Shown in pieces: positions 1 to 7,142 of a stretch of DNA of 28,013 bases. A program made the position numbers and the translations under genes. The notes under the pieces are model-generated. The model was not told where the DNA came from. It saw only the letters and a program-made list of their open reading frames with translations, and did not search any database. Source of the DNA: Chloroflexota bacterium (GTDB lineage: Bacteria > Chloroflexota > Limnocylindria > Limnocylindrales > CSP1-4). Position 1 is the stretch's first letter. Every line of letters begins with the position of its first letter. The stretch is taken from NCBI GenBank assembly GCA_021786265.1, contig JAJYNP010000055.1:1-28013 (forward strand), given 5' to 3'.

Positions 1-134
1 GATCTGGAGGGCGCGGCAGCCGAGGCGGGTGCGGCGGCCGAGGCAGGAGCCTGGGTGGCCGCGCCGCTCGAGCAGGCGACCAGGAGCAATGCCGTCAGGG
101 ACGCGACCACGGCCGTGGAACGAAATGTGCGCAC
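1..134 (-). CDS. Lipoprotein, N-terminal fragment (runs off left edge)
   Basis: Only the first 44 codons are in the window. The GTG start at 134 has a strong AGGAGG site 5 nt upstream. The product begins VRTFRSTAVVASLTALLLVA followed by Cys21: a basic n-region, a hydrophobic core and an LVAC lipobox, so a lipid-anchored exported protein is expected. After the Cys comes an Ala/Pro/Ser-rich linker, typical of tethers before a periplasmic or extracellular binding domain. An in-frame ATG at 155 would add MRPEEES, which puts acidic residues in the signal n-region, so GTG is preferred. The gene is divergent from the BMP uptake operon. A second substrate-binding lipoprotein is possible, but the mature domain is not visible and no function can be assigned. 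Confidence 0.72.
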   Translation of the reverse strand, partial: MRTFRSTAVVASLTALLLVACSSGAATQAPASAAAPASAAAPSR

Positions 135-539
135 GCTTTCCTCCTCAGGTCTCATCGCGACTCCGTCGGACCTCCCGACCTGATGACACGATGCACGTGC
201 CTGGTGTCGGCCCACCCGATCCGCTGCTCGCCGCGCGTCCGGTGGCTGGCCGGCCGCTCCCCGCGGTGAGTGATTGCGCCGTGCCGGGTGGGGACACGGC
301 GCCAGGACGGTCAGCTTCCTGGCGCGCCGACACCCTCCATCGCCATCGCCACGTGGCCTGCGGAGGGCCCGCAGGCTGCCAGCGGCGGATCGTCTGCGGT
401 GCGGTATGTCGGCCGGGGAGCGCCCGGCACGCGTGCCGCAGCGGCCGCATGCCGGGGACGCGTCGAACCGCGCGCCGTCCGGCTCCGGGCCGCCCCCACC
501 ATCGCGGGCCCGGCGGGATCATCCTCCGCCCGGTATCCA

Positions 540-599
540 CCCGTCGGCAGACCGCCCGTCGGCAGACCGCCCGTCGGCAGACCGCCCGTCGGCAGACCG
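540..599. repeat. 15-nt perfect tandem repeat, 4 copies
   Basis: The unit CCCGTCGGCAGACCG is repeated four times without mismatch (540-554, 555-569, 570-584, 585-599). It lies in a non-coding region between two divergent genes. A 15-nt unit would encode a pentapeptide repeat in any frame, but no credible coding context surrounds it. Perfect identity suggests recent slippage expansion. Confidence 0.95.
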
Positions 600-880
600 C
601 GACTCGCCGGCCGAGTCGCCAGGGATGGCTCGCCCGTGGGACGCTCCGGTGCTGCCACCCTGCGGCTCATCCGGGACACACGTGCCCGGTGCGATCCACC
701 ATGCGCCTCCTCGAGTGGACCCGCCGCGCGAGATCGGGTCCAGGTGCAACGGCCGCGATGGTAGCAGATGTCGCGAGCGCACAGATCCATCTCATCCTTG
801 CGTGCGACGCCGCCGGGGCGCGCCGTGGTCGGGCGTCACGACGGACGCCTTATGGCCCGCGCGCGCGCGCCGGATGGCCC

Positions 881-908
881 CTGAACCCGTTCATGCCGAC
901 GCTACAAT
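881..908 (+). promoter_or_regulatory. Probable promoter of BMP-type ABC operon
   Basis: TACAAT at 903-908 matches the sigma-70 -10 hexamer at 5 of 6 positions, striking in a region of about 70% GC. A weak -35-like CTGAAC lies at 881-886 with a 16-nt spacer. Transcription would start near 914, giving a leader of about 85 nt before the ATG at 1000. The -10 is convincing, the -35 is not. Confidence 0.5.
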
Positions 909-999
909 CGATGTGCCGCCGCGATCAGCGAGGGAGAAACGCGGCGCGATCCGTTGCCGGCACGCCCAAGTCAACCGGCGCGGGGAGAGGGAGGAAGGC

Positions 1000-2019
1000 A
1001 TGCGCACCCGTCTGTTCGTGTTGTCGCTGCTGGCCGTCATGCTGTTCGCGGCCTGCGGCGCGGGGGCCACCACGGCTCCTACGGCGAAGGCGCTCAAGAT
1101 CGGCATGGTGACCGACATCGGCCAGCTGGAGGACAAGTCCTTCAACGAGTTCTCCTGGAAGGGCGTCCAGGAGGGTGCCGCGGCCGTCGGGTCGACAGCC
1201 CAGGTCATCGTCACCAAGGACACGGCCGACTACAAGGCGAACATCCAGACCTTCGTGGACCAGGGCTACAACGTCATCGTCACGGTCGGCTTCCTGATCG
1301 GGACCGACACGCTCGCCGCGGCGAAGGCCAACCCCAAGATCCAGTTCTTCGGCGTCGACCAGTTCGTGGCCGAGGGCGGCCCGTCCAACTACCAGGGCCT
1401 GGTCTTCAAGGAAGCCGAGCCCGGCTACCTGGCGGGCATCGTCGCCGCGTCGATCAGCAAGACCGGCGTCATCGGCACCGTCGGGGGCCAGTCCAACGTG
1501 CCGGCGGTCCCGGCGTACATCAACGGCTACAAGAACGGCGCCGCATCGGTGAACCCGAACATCAAGGTTCTGGTGAACTACACCGAGAGCTTCAACTCGC
1601 CTGACAAGGGCGAGGCGGCCGCCAAGGCGATGGTCGGCCAGAAGGCCGACGTCATCTTCCAGGTGGCCGGCCTGACCGGCGCCGGCGCGCTGCGCGCCGC
1701 CTGCACCGCCGGCATCTGGGGCATCGGCGTCGACGTGGACCAGTACCTGTCACTGCCGGATGCCGCCAAGTGCATCGTGACCAGCGCGGAGAAGCGCCTG
1801 GAGACGGCCACCAAGCAGGCGATCGTCCGGTTCTCCCAGCAGGGCCCGCAGGGCGGCATGGCCACCGGCGACGCCACCAACGACGGCATCGGCGTCTCCC
1901 AGATCCGCAACATCACGCCGCCGGCCGACCTCGCCGCGAAGATCCAGACCGCACTCGACGGGCTGAAAGCCGGATCGATCGATCCGTGCAAGCCAATCGC
2001 CTGCGACACGGTTCCCTGA
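1000..2019 (+). CDS. BMP/PnrA-family substrate-binding lipoprotein of an ABC importer
   Basis: The product is 339 aa. It starts MRTRLFVLSLLAVMLFAAC, with a lipobox ending at Cys19. The Med/BMP family (periplasmic binding protein type 1-like fold) is recognised from KIGMVTDIGQLEDKSFNE around residues 33-50 and the family's overall order. Characterised relatives bind purine or other nucleosides outside the membrane and deliver them to a two-permease, double-ATPase transporter, which is exactly what follows here. The ATG at 1000 has GGAGG about 5 nt upstream; the frame stays open far upstream, but that extension is Arg/Pro-rich, crosses the tandem repeat and has no signal peptide. It is the first gene of the operon, and a stem-loop follows it before the ATPase gene. 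Nucleosides are the best-guess substrate; riboflavin or other ligands cannot be excluded. Confidence 0.93.
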   Translation: MRTRLFVLSLLAVMLFAACGAGATTAPTAKALKIGMVTDIGQLEDKSFNEFSWKGVQEGAAAVGSTAQVIVTKDTADYKANIQTFVDQGYNVIVTVGFLIGTDTLAAAKANPKIQFFGVDQFVAEGGPSNYQGLVFKEAEPGYLAGIVAASISKTGVIGTVGGQSNVPAVPAYINGYKNGAASVNPNIKVLVNYTESFNSPDKGEAAAKAMVGQKADVIFQVAGLTGAGALRAACTAGIWGIGVDVDQYLSLPDAAKCIVTSAEKRLETATKQAIVRFSQQGPQGGMATGDATNDGIGVSQIRNITPPADLAAKIQTALDGLKAGSIDPCKPIACDTVP

Positions 2020-2054
2020 CTCCGCCACAGGCAGCGGGCACTCGCATGAACGTC

Positions 2055-2081
2055 AGCGGGCCGGCCGGGGGCCGGCCCGCT
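2055..2081 (+). terminator. Intercistronic stem-loop between binding protein and ATPase genes
   Basis: AGCGGGCCGGCC at 2055-2066 pairs perfectly with 2070-2081 across a 3-nt GGG loop. It lies between the lipoprotein stop (2019) and the ATPase start (2106). No clear T-tract follows, so it may be a partial terminator or an mRNA-stabilising processing site. Such elements commonly let binding protein be made in excess over transporter subunits. Confidence 0.6.
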
Positions 2082-2105
2082 GCTTCTGACCCGGGCGATA
2101 CCGCG

Positions 2106-3695
2106 ATGGCGCAAACCCCTGCCCTCGAGATGCGGGGCATCACCAAGCAGTATCCCGGCGTGCTGGCCAACGACAGGATCGACCTCGACGCCGGCGTCGG
2201 CGAGATCCACGCCCTGCTCGGCGAGAACGGCGCGGGCAAGACGACCCTGATGAACATCCTGTACGGGCTCGTGCGCCCCGACGCCGGCGAGATCCGGCTC
2301 GCAGGCGAGCCCGTGGAGATCGCCGAGCCCGCCTACGCGATCCGGCACGGCATCGGGATGGTCCACCAGCACTTCATGCTGGTGCCGGTCCTGACCGTCG
2401 CCGAGAACGTCATGCTGGGCCAGGAGATCACCCGGGGGCCGGCAGCCGTCCTCGACCTCGACGAGGCCGCACGCAGGGTATCCGCCCTGGCTGCGCAGCT
2501 GGGCTTCCAGATCGATCCCCACGAGCGCATCGACCGCCTGAGCGTCGGGCAGCAGCAGCGCGTCGAGATCCTCAAGGCGATCTACCGCGGCGCGCGCGTC
2601 CTCATCCTGGACGAGCCCACGGCGGTCCTGACCCCGCAGGAGACGAACGAGATCTTCGGCGTCCTTCGCCGGCTGCGCGCGGAGGGGACCAGCATCATCT
2701 TCATCAGTCACAAGCTCGAGGAGGTGCTCGAGATCGCCGACCGGATCACGGTGATCCGGCGCGGGCGAGTGGTCGGGAGCCGGGTACCGGCAAGGACGAC
2801 GCCCGAGGAGCTCGCCGAGATGATGGTCGGGCGCGAGGTATCGCTGACCGTCGATCGCGGCGTGTCGCACCCCGGATCGCCGACGTTGCAGATCGCGGGA
2901 CTGCGCGTCAGGAACGATCGCGGACACGAGGTCGTGCAGGGCGTCGACCTCCAGGTACGGGCCGGGGAGATCCTCGGGATCGCGGGCGTCGCGGGCAACG
3001 GGCAGGACGAGCTCGTCGAGGCGATCGTGGGTCTTCGACGGCCGTTCGCGGGGACCGTCGCGCTGGACGGAGACGACCTGGCCGGCCGATCCCCGCGCCA
3101 GGTCCGTGAACGCGGCGTCTCGTACGTCCCGGCCGACCGGCAGCGCTTCGGCCTGGTGCTCTCCTACCCGGTCGACGACAACCTGGTCCTCACCTCCTAC
3201 TACCTCCCGCCGTTTGCCCGGGGCGTCCTGCGAGACCGCGGTGCGGTCGGCACGGAGGCCGGGCGGCTGATCGCCGACTTCGACATCCGGACTCCGTCAG
3301 CGGCTGTGGCCGCCACCACGTTGTCGGGGGGCAATCAGCAGAAGCTGATCGTGGCTCGCGAGTTCAGCAAGCCGGTTCGCCTGCTGGTGCTCGACCAGCC
3401 GACGCGCGGGCTCGACGTGGGCAGCGTCGAGTTCATCCACCGGCAGATCATCGCCCGGCGCGATGCAGGCAGCGCGGTGCTGCTCGTCTCCGCCGAGCTC
3501 GACGAGGTGCTGGAGCTGTCCGACCGCGTGGCCGTCATGTACCGGGGCAGGCTCGTGGCCACGCTCGGGGCGGATGAGGTCGAGCGGGAGCGGGTCGGCC
3601 TGCTGATGGCCACCGGGACCGCCGGAGCCGCCTCTCCGGCAAGGTCCACCGGGGACCCGACCACACCGGCGGCCCCCGCCGGGAGCGGATCGTGA
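2106..3695 (+). CDS. ABC transporter ATPase with two nucleotide-binding domains (nucleoside importer, NupO-like)
   Basis: A 529-aa cytoplasmic ATPase energises the importer. Domain 1 has Walker A GENGAGKT (39-46), signature LSVGQQQ (145-151) and Walker B VLILDE (165-170). Domain 2 has a degenerate P-loop GVAGNGQDE (around 294), signature LSGGNQQ (406-412) and LLVLDQPTRGLD (from 426), with Gln where the catalytic Glu normally sits. One full and one degenerate site is typical of the sugar/nucleoside double-ATPase (RbsA/MglA/NupO) group. I choose ATG 2106; the in-frame ATG at 2046 would put the 2055-2081 hairpin inside the coding region and has no better ribosome site. The stop overlaps the next gene's GTG by 4 nt (GTGA), indicating translational coupling. 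Confidence 0.92.
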   Translation: MAQTPALEMRGITKQYPGVLANDRIDLDAGVGEIHALLGENGAGKTTLMNILYGLVRPDAGEIRLAGEPVEIAEPAYAIRHGIGMVHQHFMLVPVLTVAENVMLGQEITRGPAAVLDLDEAARRVSALAAQLGFQIDPHERIDRLSVGQQQRVEILKAIYRGARVLILDEPTAVLTPQETNEIFGVLRRLRAEGTSIIFISHKLEEVLEIADRITVIRRGRVVGSRVPARTTPEELAEMMVGREVSLTVDRGVSHPGSPTLQIAGLRVRNDRGHEVVQGVDLQVRAGEILGIAGVAGNGQDELVEAIVGLRRPFAGTVALDGDDLAGRSPRQVRERGVSYVPADRQRFGLVLSYPVDDNLVLTSYYLPPFARGVLRDRGAVGTEAGRLIADFDIRTPSAAVAATTLSGGNQQKLIVAREFSKPVRLLVLDQPTRGLDVGSVEFIHRQIIARRDAGSAVLLVSAELDEVLELSDRVAVMYRGRLVATLGADEVERERVGLLMATGTAGAASPARSTGDPTTPAAPAGSGS

Positions 3696-4855
3696 CCACG
3701 CTCGAGCGGCTCCGCCGCACCCTCGCCGCGCTCTGGACCGTCCTCGCGATGCCTGTGCTGGCGATCCTGCTGGCCCTCTTCGTGGCGGCGATCGTGATCA
3801 TCGCCTCGAGCGTCGCGACCGGGCGAGGGCTGCAGCTCATGCTGCCGATCTACGCCTACGCCAACCTGCTGACCGGCGCGTTCGGGGATCCCGCGGGCAT
3901 CCTGCGGGGCAACTTCCACCCGATCGTCAACACCCTCGTAGTGGCCGCGCCGCTCATGCTCGGCGGCCTGGCGGTCGGCCTCGGGTTCAAGGGCGGCCTC
4001 TTCAACATCGGCGTCGCGGGGCAGTTCCTGATGGGCGCCTTCACGGCCGCGGTCCTCGGGGCGAACCTGGCGGGCGCGCCCGGCTACATCGCGATGCCGG
4101 TCGCGCTGGTGTCCGGCACACTCGCCGGGGCCGCGTACGGCATCGTTCCGGGCTACCTGAAGGCGCGCACGGGCGCGCACGAGGTGGTCACCACGATCAT
4201 GCTCAATAGCACCGCCGCGCTGCTGCTGACCTGGGCGGTGACCGACGTGGTGCGCGGCCCCGGCTTCACGTTCCCGCGAACGAGCGACATCGGCAACGCG
4301 GCGCTGCCGGTCCTGTACGGCCGCAACCTCCACCTCGGGATCCCCATCGCGATCGCCGCCGTGTTCGTAGTCCAGTGGCTGCTGGAGCGGACGACCCTTG
4401 GCTTCGAGATCCGCACCGTGGGCGCCAACCCCAACGCGGCGCGGTACGCGGGGATCCGGCCGGTCCTGATCGTCACGCTGACCATGGCGCTCTCCGGCCT
4501 CCTGGCCGGGCTCGCCGGGGCCGTGCAGATGCTCGGCGTGATCGGCTTCTACGCCTCGGGGATCAGCGCGTCGGTGGGCTTCGACGCGATCGCGGTCGCG
4601 CTGCTCGGCCGGTCGAACCCGATCGGGATCCTCTTCTCGGCGCTGCTCTTCGGGGCGTTTCGCGCCGGAGCGCCCCTCATGCAGATCAACACCCAGGTGC
4701 CGGTGGAGGTGATCGACATCGTCCAGGCCATGGTGATCCTGTTCCTGGCCGCCGACGTGATCGTGCGGCGCATCTTCCGGGTGCGCGCGGCACGGGCAGG
4801 GCTCGAGGAGCTCAAGGCCGTGACCAAGTCGTGGGGCGAGCAGGTGGCACGCTGA
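3692..4855 (+). CDS. ABC transporter permease subunit 1 (BMP/nucleoside type, NupP-like)
   Basis: The product is 387 aa with many hydrophobic segments, one near residues 10-35 and a run through the middle and C-terminus. It belongs to the branched-chain amino acid/ribose-like permease superfamily (BPD_transp_2), with typical stretches such as GLGFKGGLFNIGVAGQF and KARTGAHEVVTTIMLN. With its partner permease it forms the membrane channel fed by the lipoprotein. The GTG start at 3692 overlaps the ATPase stop by 4 nt. Its own TGA at 4853-4855 shares one base with the ATG of the second permease, so the three genes are tightly coupled. It is longer than the second permease because of an extra N-terminal helix, usual for this subunit. 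Confidence 0.92.
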   Translation: MTTLERLRRTLAALWTVLAMPVLAILLALFVAAIVIIASSVATGRGLQLMLPIYAYANLLTGAFGDPAGILRGNFHPIVNTLVVAAPLMLGGLAVGLGFKGGLFNIGVAGQFLMGAFTAAVLGANLAGAPGYIAMPVALVSGTLAGAAYGIVPGYLKARTGAHEVVTTIMLNSTAALLLTWAVTDVVRGPGFTFPRTSDIGNAALPVLYGRNLHLGIPIAIAAVFVVQWLLERTTLGFEIRTVGANPNAARYAGIRPVLIVTLTMALSGLLAGLAGAVQMLGVIGFYASGISASVGFDAIAVALLGRSNPIGILFSALLFGAFRAGAPLMQINTQVPVEVIDIVQAMVILFLAADVIVRRIFRVRAARAGLEELKAVTKSWGEQVAR

Positions 4856-5904
4856 TGGACCTGCTGGCGATCCCGGGCCTGTTCGTCGACCTGCTGGCCT
4901 ACCTCGCGATGGTGATGCCCGAGCTGCTACCGATCATCCTGGCCCTGGCGACGCCGATCGCCCTGGGCGCGCTCTGCGGTGTGCTGAACGAGCGCTCGGC
5001 CGTGGTCAACATCGGGATCGAAGGAACGATGCTGATGTCGGCCTTCACCGGATATCTGACCGCGTTCGCGATGGTCAACATCCCGGCGACGGTCGGTCTC
5101 GGGTCGGGCGTGGCGATCGCGAGCGGCATCGTCGTCGCGGTGGCGACGGGCGTGCTCGTATCGCTGCTCCACGCCTGGCTGTCGATCACTGTACGGGCGG
5201 ACCAGATCATCGCCGGCACGATCATCAACATCGCCGCCCTTGGGATCACCGGCTACCTGAACCGGCTCATCATCACGCCATCCGGCAAAGGCGGGGCCGG
5301 CGTCATCACGCCATTCCACCTGCCGGACGCGATCACCGGCGTGCCGGTCGTGGGTCCGGTCCTCGCGATGTTCCTGGACCAGGGCCCGATCGCGATGAGC
5401 GTCATCGTTTTCGTGCTGGGCCTCCAGTTCATGCTCTTCCGGTCGCGGTGGGGCCTGCGGACTCGCGCCGTGGGAGAGCATCCACGCGCCGCCGACACGG
5501 TGGGCATCAACGTCATTCGACAGCGCTACATCAACGTCCTGCTGGGAGGCGCGCTGGCGGGACTTGCCGGAGCCTTCCTGACGCTCGAGTCGACGGGCTC
5601 GTTCCAGAACGGGATGACCAACGGCCGTGGCTTCATCGCGCTGGCGGCGATGATCTTCGGGCGCTGGACCCCGATCGGCGCCTTCGGCGGAGCGTTGCTG
5701 TTCGGCACCGCAACCGCGATCGGAATCATCGTCAGCATCGAACGGCCGGCCGGCCAGCTGGGCGACATCATGACCGCGATCCCGGCCACCTGGTACGCGG
5801 CCCTGCCCTACGTCATCACGATCGTGATCCTCGCCGGCGTGGTGGGTCGCAGCATCCCGCCCGCGGCGGACGGCGTCCCGTACGTGAAGGAGGAACAGGC
5901 GTAG
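4855..5904 (+). CDS. ABC transporter permease subunit 2 (BMP/nucleoside type, NupQ-like)
   Basis: A 349-aa polytopic membrane protein of the same permease superfamily and the second channel subunit of the importer. Family-like stretches are LNERSAVVNIGIEGTMLMSA near residues 44-63, the VRADQIIAGTIINI region around 113-126, and GRGFIALAAMIFGRWTP late in the protein. ATG at 4855 is chosen because it overlaps the preceding stop by one base (TGATG), the usual coupled arrangement; the same frame is open upstream but runs antisense-like through the first permease. The stop codon TAG (5902-5904) doubles as part of the -10-like element of the next gene. This is the last gene of the transporter operon. 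Confidence 0.92.
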   Translation: MDLLAIPGLFVDLLAYLAMVMPELLPIILALATPIALGALCGVLNERSAVVNIGIEGTMLMSAFTGYLTAFAMVNIPATVGLGSGVAIASGIVVAVATGVLVSLLHAWLSITVRADQIIAGTIINIAALGITGYLNRLIITPSGKGGAGVITPFHLPDAITGVPVVGPVLAMFLDQGPIAMSVIVFVLGLQFMLFRSRWGLRTRAVGEHPRAADTVGINVIRQRYINVLLGGALAGLAGAFLTLESTGSFQNGMTNGRGFIALAAMIFGRWTPIGAFGGALLFGTATAIGIIVSIERPAGQLGDIMTAIPATWYAALPYVITIVILAGVVGRSIPPAADGVPYVKEEQA

Positions 5905-5907
5905 GAT
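5902..5907 (+). promoter_or_regulatory. TANNAT -10-like element for leaderless CoA-binding gene
   Basis: TAGGAT at 5902-5907 ends 7 nt before the ATG at 5915 and overlaps the upstream stop codon. There is no well-placed Shine-Dalgarno sequence for that ATG. This spacing puts transcription initiation at or next to the start codon. Confidence 0.45.
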
Positions 5908-5914
5908 CGGTGGC

Positions 5915-6406
5915 ATGACCGCCGAGGAGCGCAAGCGGGCCACGGACGTGCTCGACCTCCAGGAAGGTCGGGGGGACGTCCCGCTCGCCTCGACCGCGGC
6001 GGCTCGTGCGCTGCTGCACCGCGCACGTCGTATCGCCATCGTGGGCGCCTCGCCCGACCCGGCCCGGCCGTCGAACGACGTGATGGCCTACCTGCTCGCC
6101 GCGGGCTACGACTGCATCCCGGTCAACCCCTCCGCGCCGGAGGTGCTCGGCCGTCGCGCCTTCCCCGACCTGGCCTCGGCCACCGCTGCCGGCGGCCGGT
6201 TCGATATCGTCGACGTGTTCCGTCGCCCCGAGGTGACGCCGGCGATCGCACGCCAGGCCGTGGAGACCGGCGCCGGCGCCCTCTGGCTGCAGCTGGGCGT
6301 GGTGAGCTGGGAGGCGGCGCGGATCGCCGCCGAGGCCGGCATGCCCGTCGTGATGGACCGCTGCACTGCGATCGAGCACCGCGCGATGCGGGCGGAAGGC
6401 ACGTAG
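5915..6406 (+). CDS. CoA-binding domain protein (YccU-like)
   Basis: The product is 163 aa. A Rossmann-type CoA-binding domain (CoA_binding_2 family) is clear: RIAIVGASPDPARPSNDVMA near residues 39-58, then GYDCIPVNP, FDIVDVFRRPE, GALWLQLGVVSWEAA and a closing GMPVVMDRCTAIEH. This matches the small stand-alone members related to the N-terminal part of succinyl-CoA synthetase alpha. The family binds CoA or acyl-CoA, but its physiological role is not settled, and nothing in the context defines it. It lies 10 nt after the permease gene. The TAGGAT box before its ATG suggests it can be transcribed separately. The roughly 38-residue N-terminal helical lead before the Rossmann fold is common in the family. 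Confidence 0.85.
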   Translation: MTAEERKRATDVLDLQEGRGDVPLASTAAARALLHRARRIAIVGASPDPARPSNDVMAYLLAAGYDCIPVNPSAPEVLGRRAFPDLASATAAGGRFDIVDVFRRPEVTPAIARQAVETGAGALWLQLGVVSWEAARIAAEAGMPVVMDRCTAIEHRAMRAEGT

Positions 6407-6424
6407 TCCGCGACGCGACTCATC

Positions 6425-6442
6425 CCGCCGCGTTCCCGGCGG
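6425..6442 (+). terminator. Weak stem-loop after CoA-binding gene
   Basis: CCGCCG (6425-6430) pairs with CGGCGG (6437-6442) across a 6-nt loop, starting 19 nt after the stop codon and followed by TT only. It could be a terminator but is short and lacks a T-tract. Confidence 0.3.
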
Positions 6443-6592
6443 TTCAGCTCGATTCTCGGCGCGGGCCGGTCCGACAGTGAAGCGGGCGCCCCGGCCGAAG
6501 CCCGTGCCCGGTGTTCAACAGCGTCGGATCGCTCGGGCTCCGCGGCAGCCATTGGACGCGTGGTGTGCGATAGCGGCCATGGCGGCACGCGA

Positions 6593-6656
6593 GCGCCACG
6601 CGGCCGCGGTCGGGGCCACAAACCGGGGTGCGATAGCGCCACGCGGCCGCGGTCGG
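6593..6656. repeat. 21-nt direct repeat pair
   Basis: An identical 21-nt GC-rich sequence beginning GCGCCACGCGG occurs at 6593-6613 and 6636-6656 (offset 43). Each copy contains the 8-bp palindrome GCGGCCGC. It lies in the intergenic space between convergent genes. Confidence 0.85.
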
Positions 6657-6802
6657 AGTTGAGGAGCCGTGGCCGAGGCCCGTCTCGCGTGGCGCGCCGG
6701 CAGGCGCTCGAGTGGGAGCCGTGCGCGCGGGCTGCCGGCCCGATCGCGTCGGTACGGAGACCCCGGACCTGCCGGCCCGGCCATTCCCGACCCGGATCCT
6801 CG

Positions 6803-7075
6803 CTACCGCACCGCGAACCCGGCGATGATCATCAGGATGCCGATGATCCCGGCCACCAGCCATGGCTGGGCGCGCCGCCGCAGCTCGGCCTCCATGAGGT
6901 CCGCGCTGGACGGGCCCGATTCCGTCGGGCGGCCCCGCCACGTCTCGTAGCGGCGGATGTTGTCCTGCTGCGCGCGCAGCGCCTGGTATCGGCGCCAGTA
7001 GGGCACACCCCTGACGTAGGCCGCGCCAACCAGCGCGACGCCGCCGACCCACAACACGACGTTCAGCGCGCTCAT
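6803..7075 (-). CDS. Small two-helix membrane protein of unknown function
   Basis: The product is 90 aa. It starts MSALNVVLWVGGVALVGAAY, giving a first membrane segment at about 5-23. A basic, Arg/Gln-rich stretch (about 26-48) and a charged middle follow, with a second hydrophobic segment near 72-88 (LVAGIIGILMIIAGFAV). This suggests a hairpin in the membrane with a roughly 45-residue polar loop. It follows gatB by 67 nt on the same strand and is probably the last gene of the gat operon. A GTG seven codons upstream (7096) is possible; neither start has a good ribosome site. I do not recognise the family, and its link to the amidotransferase genes may be only positional. Confidence 0.6.
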   Translation of the reverse strand: MSALNVVLWVGGVALVGAAYVRGVPYWRRYQALRAQQDNIRRYETWRGRPTESGPSSADLMEAELRRRAQPWLVAGIIGILMIIAGFAVR

Positions 7076-7142
7076 CGGAGGACCCGGTGCTCGCACGGCA
7101 TCACCACCCGGCGGCGCGACGGCCGCGCCGAGCCGTCCCGGT

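Larger units (their letters stand above)
135..999. other. Long non-coding region between divergent lipoprotein genes
   Basis: Open frames here are stop-poor by-products of high GC and differ in all frames, so no gene is called. The stretch holds a perfect four-copy 15-nt tandem repeat (540-599), an alternating CG run (about 859-871) and the promoter of the BMP operon (TACAAT at 903-908). The 5' leader of the BMP gene begins near 914. No RNA gene or transposon end was recognised. Confidence 0.6.
6407..6802. other. Non-coding region between convergent genes
   Basis: No convincing gene. It contains a weak stem-loop (6425-6442) and a 21-nt direct repeat (6593-6613 and 6636-6656) accompanied by a repeated GTGCGATAGC. 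The short open frames on both strands have no ribosome sites or recognisable domains. Confidence 0.55.

Noticed and set aside
274..999. Long N-terminal extension or separate gene upstream of the BMP lipoprotein
   Set aside because: The extension is Arg/Pro-rich, crosses a tandem repeat, contains the promoter and precedes an intact signal peptide with its own ribosome site at 1000.
3421..3450. Gln replacing the catalytic Glu in the second ATPase domain as a sign of a dead transporter
   Set aside because: A degenerate second site is usual in double-ATPase nucleoside and sugar importers; domain 1 is intact.
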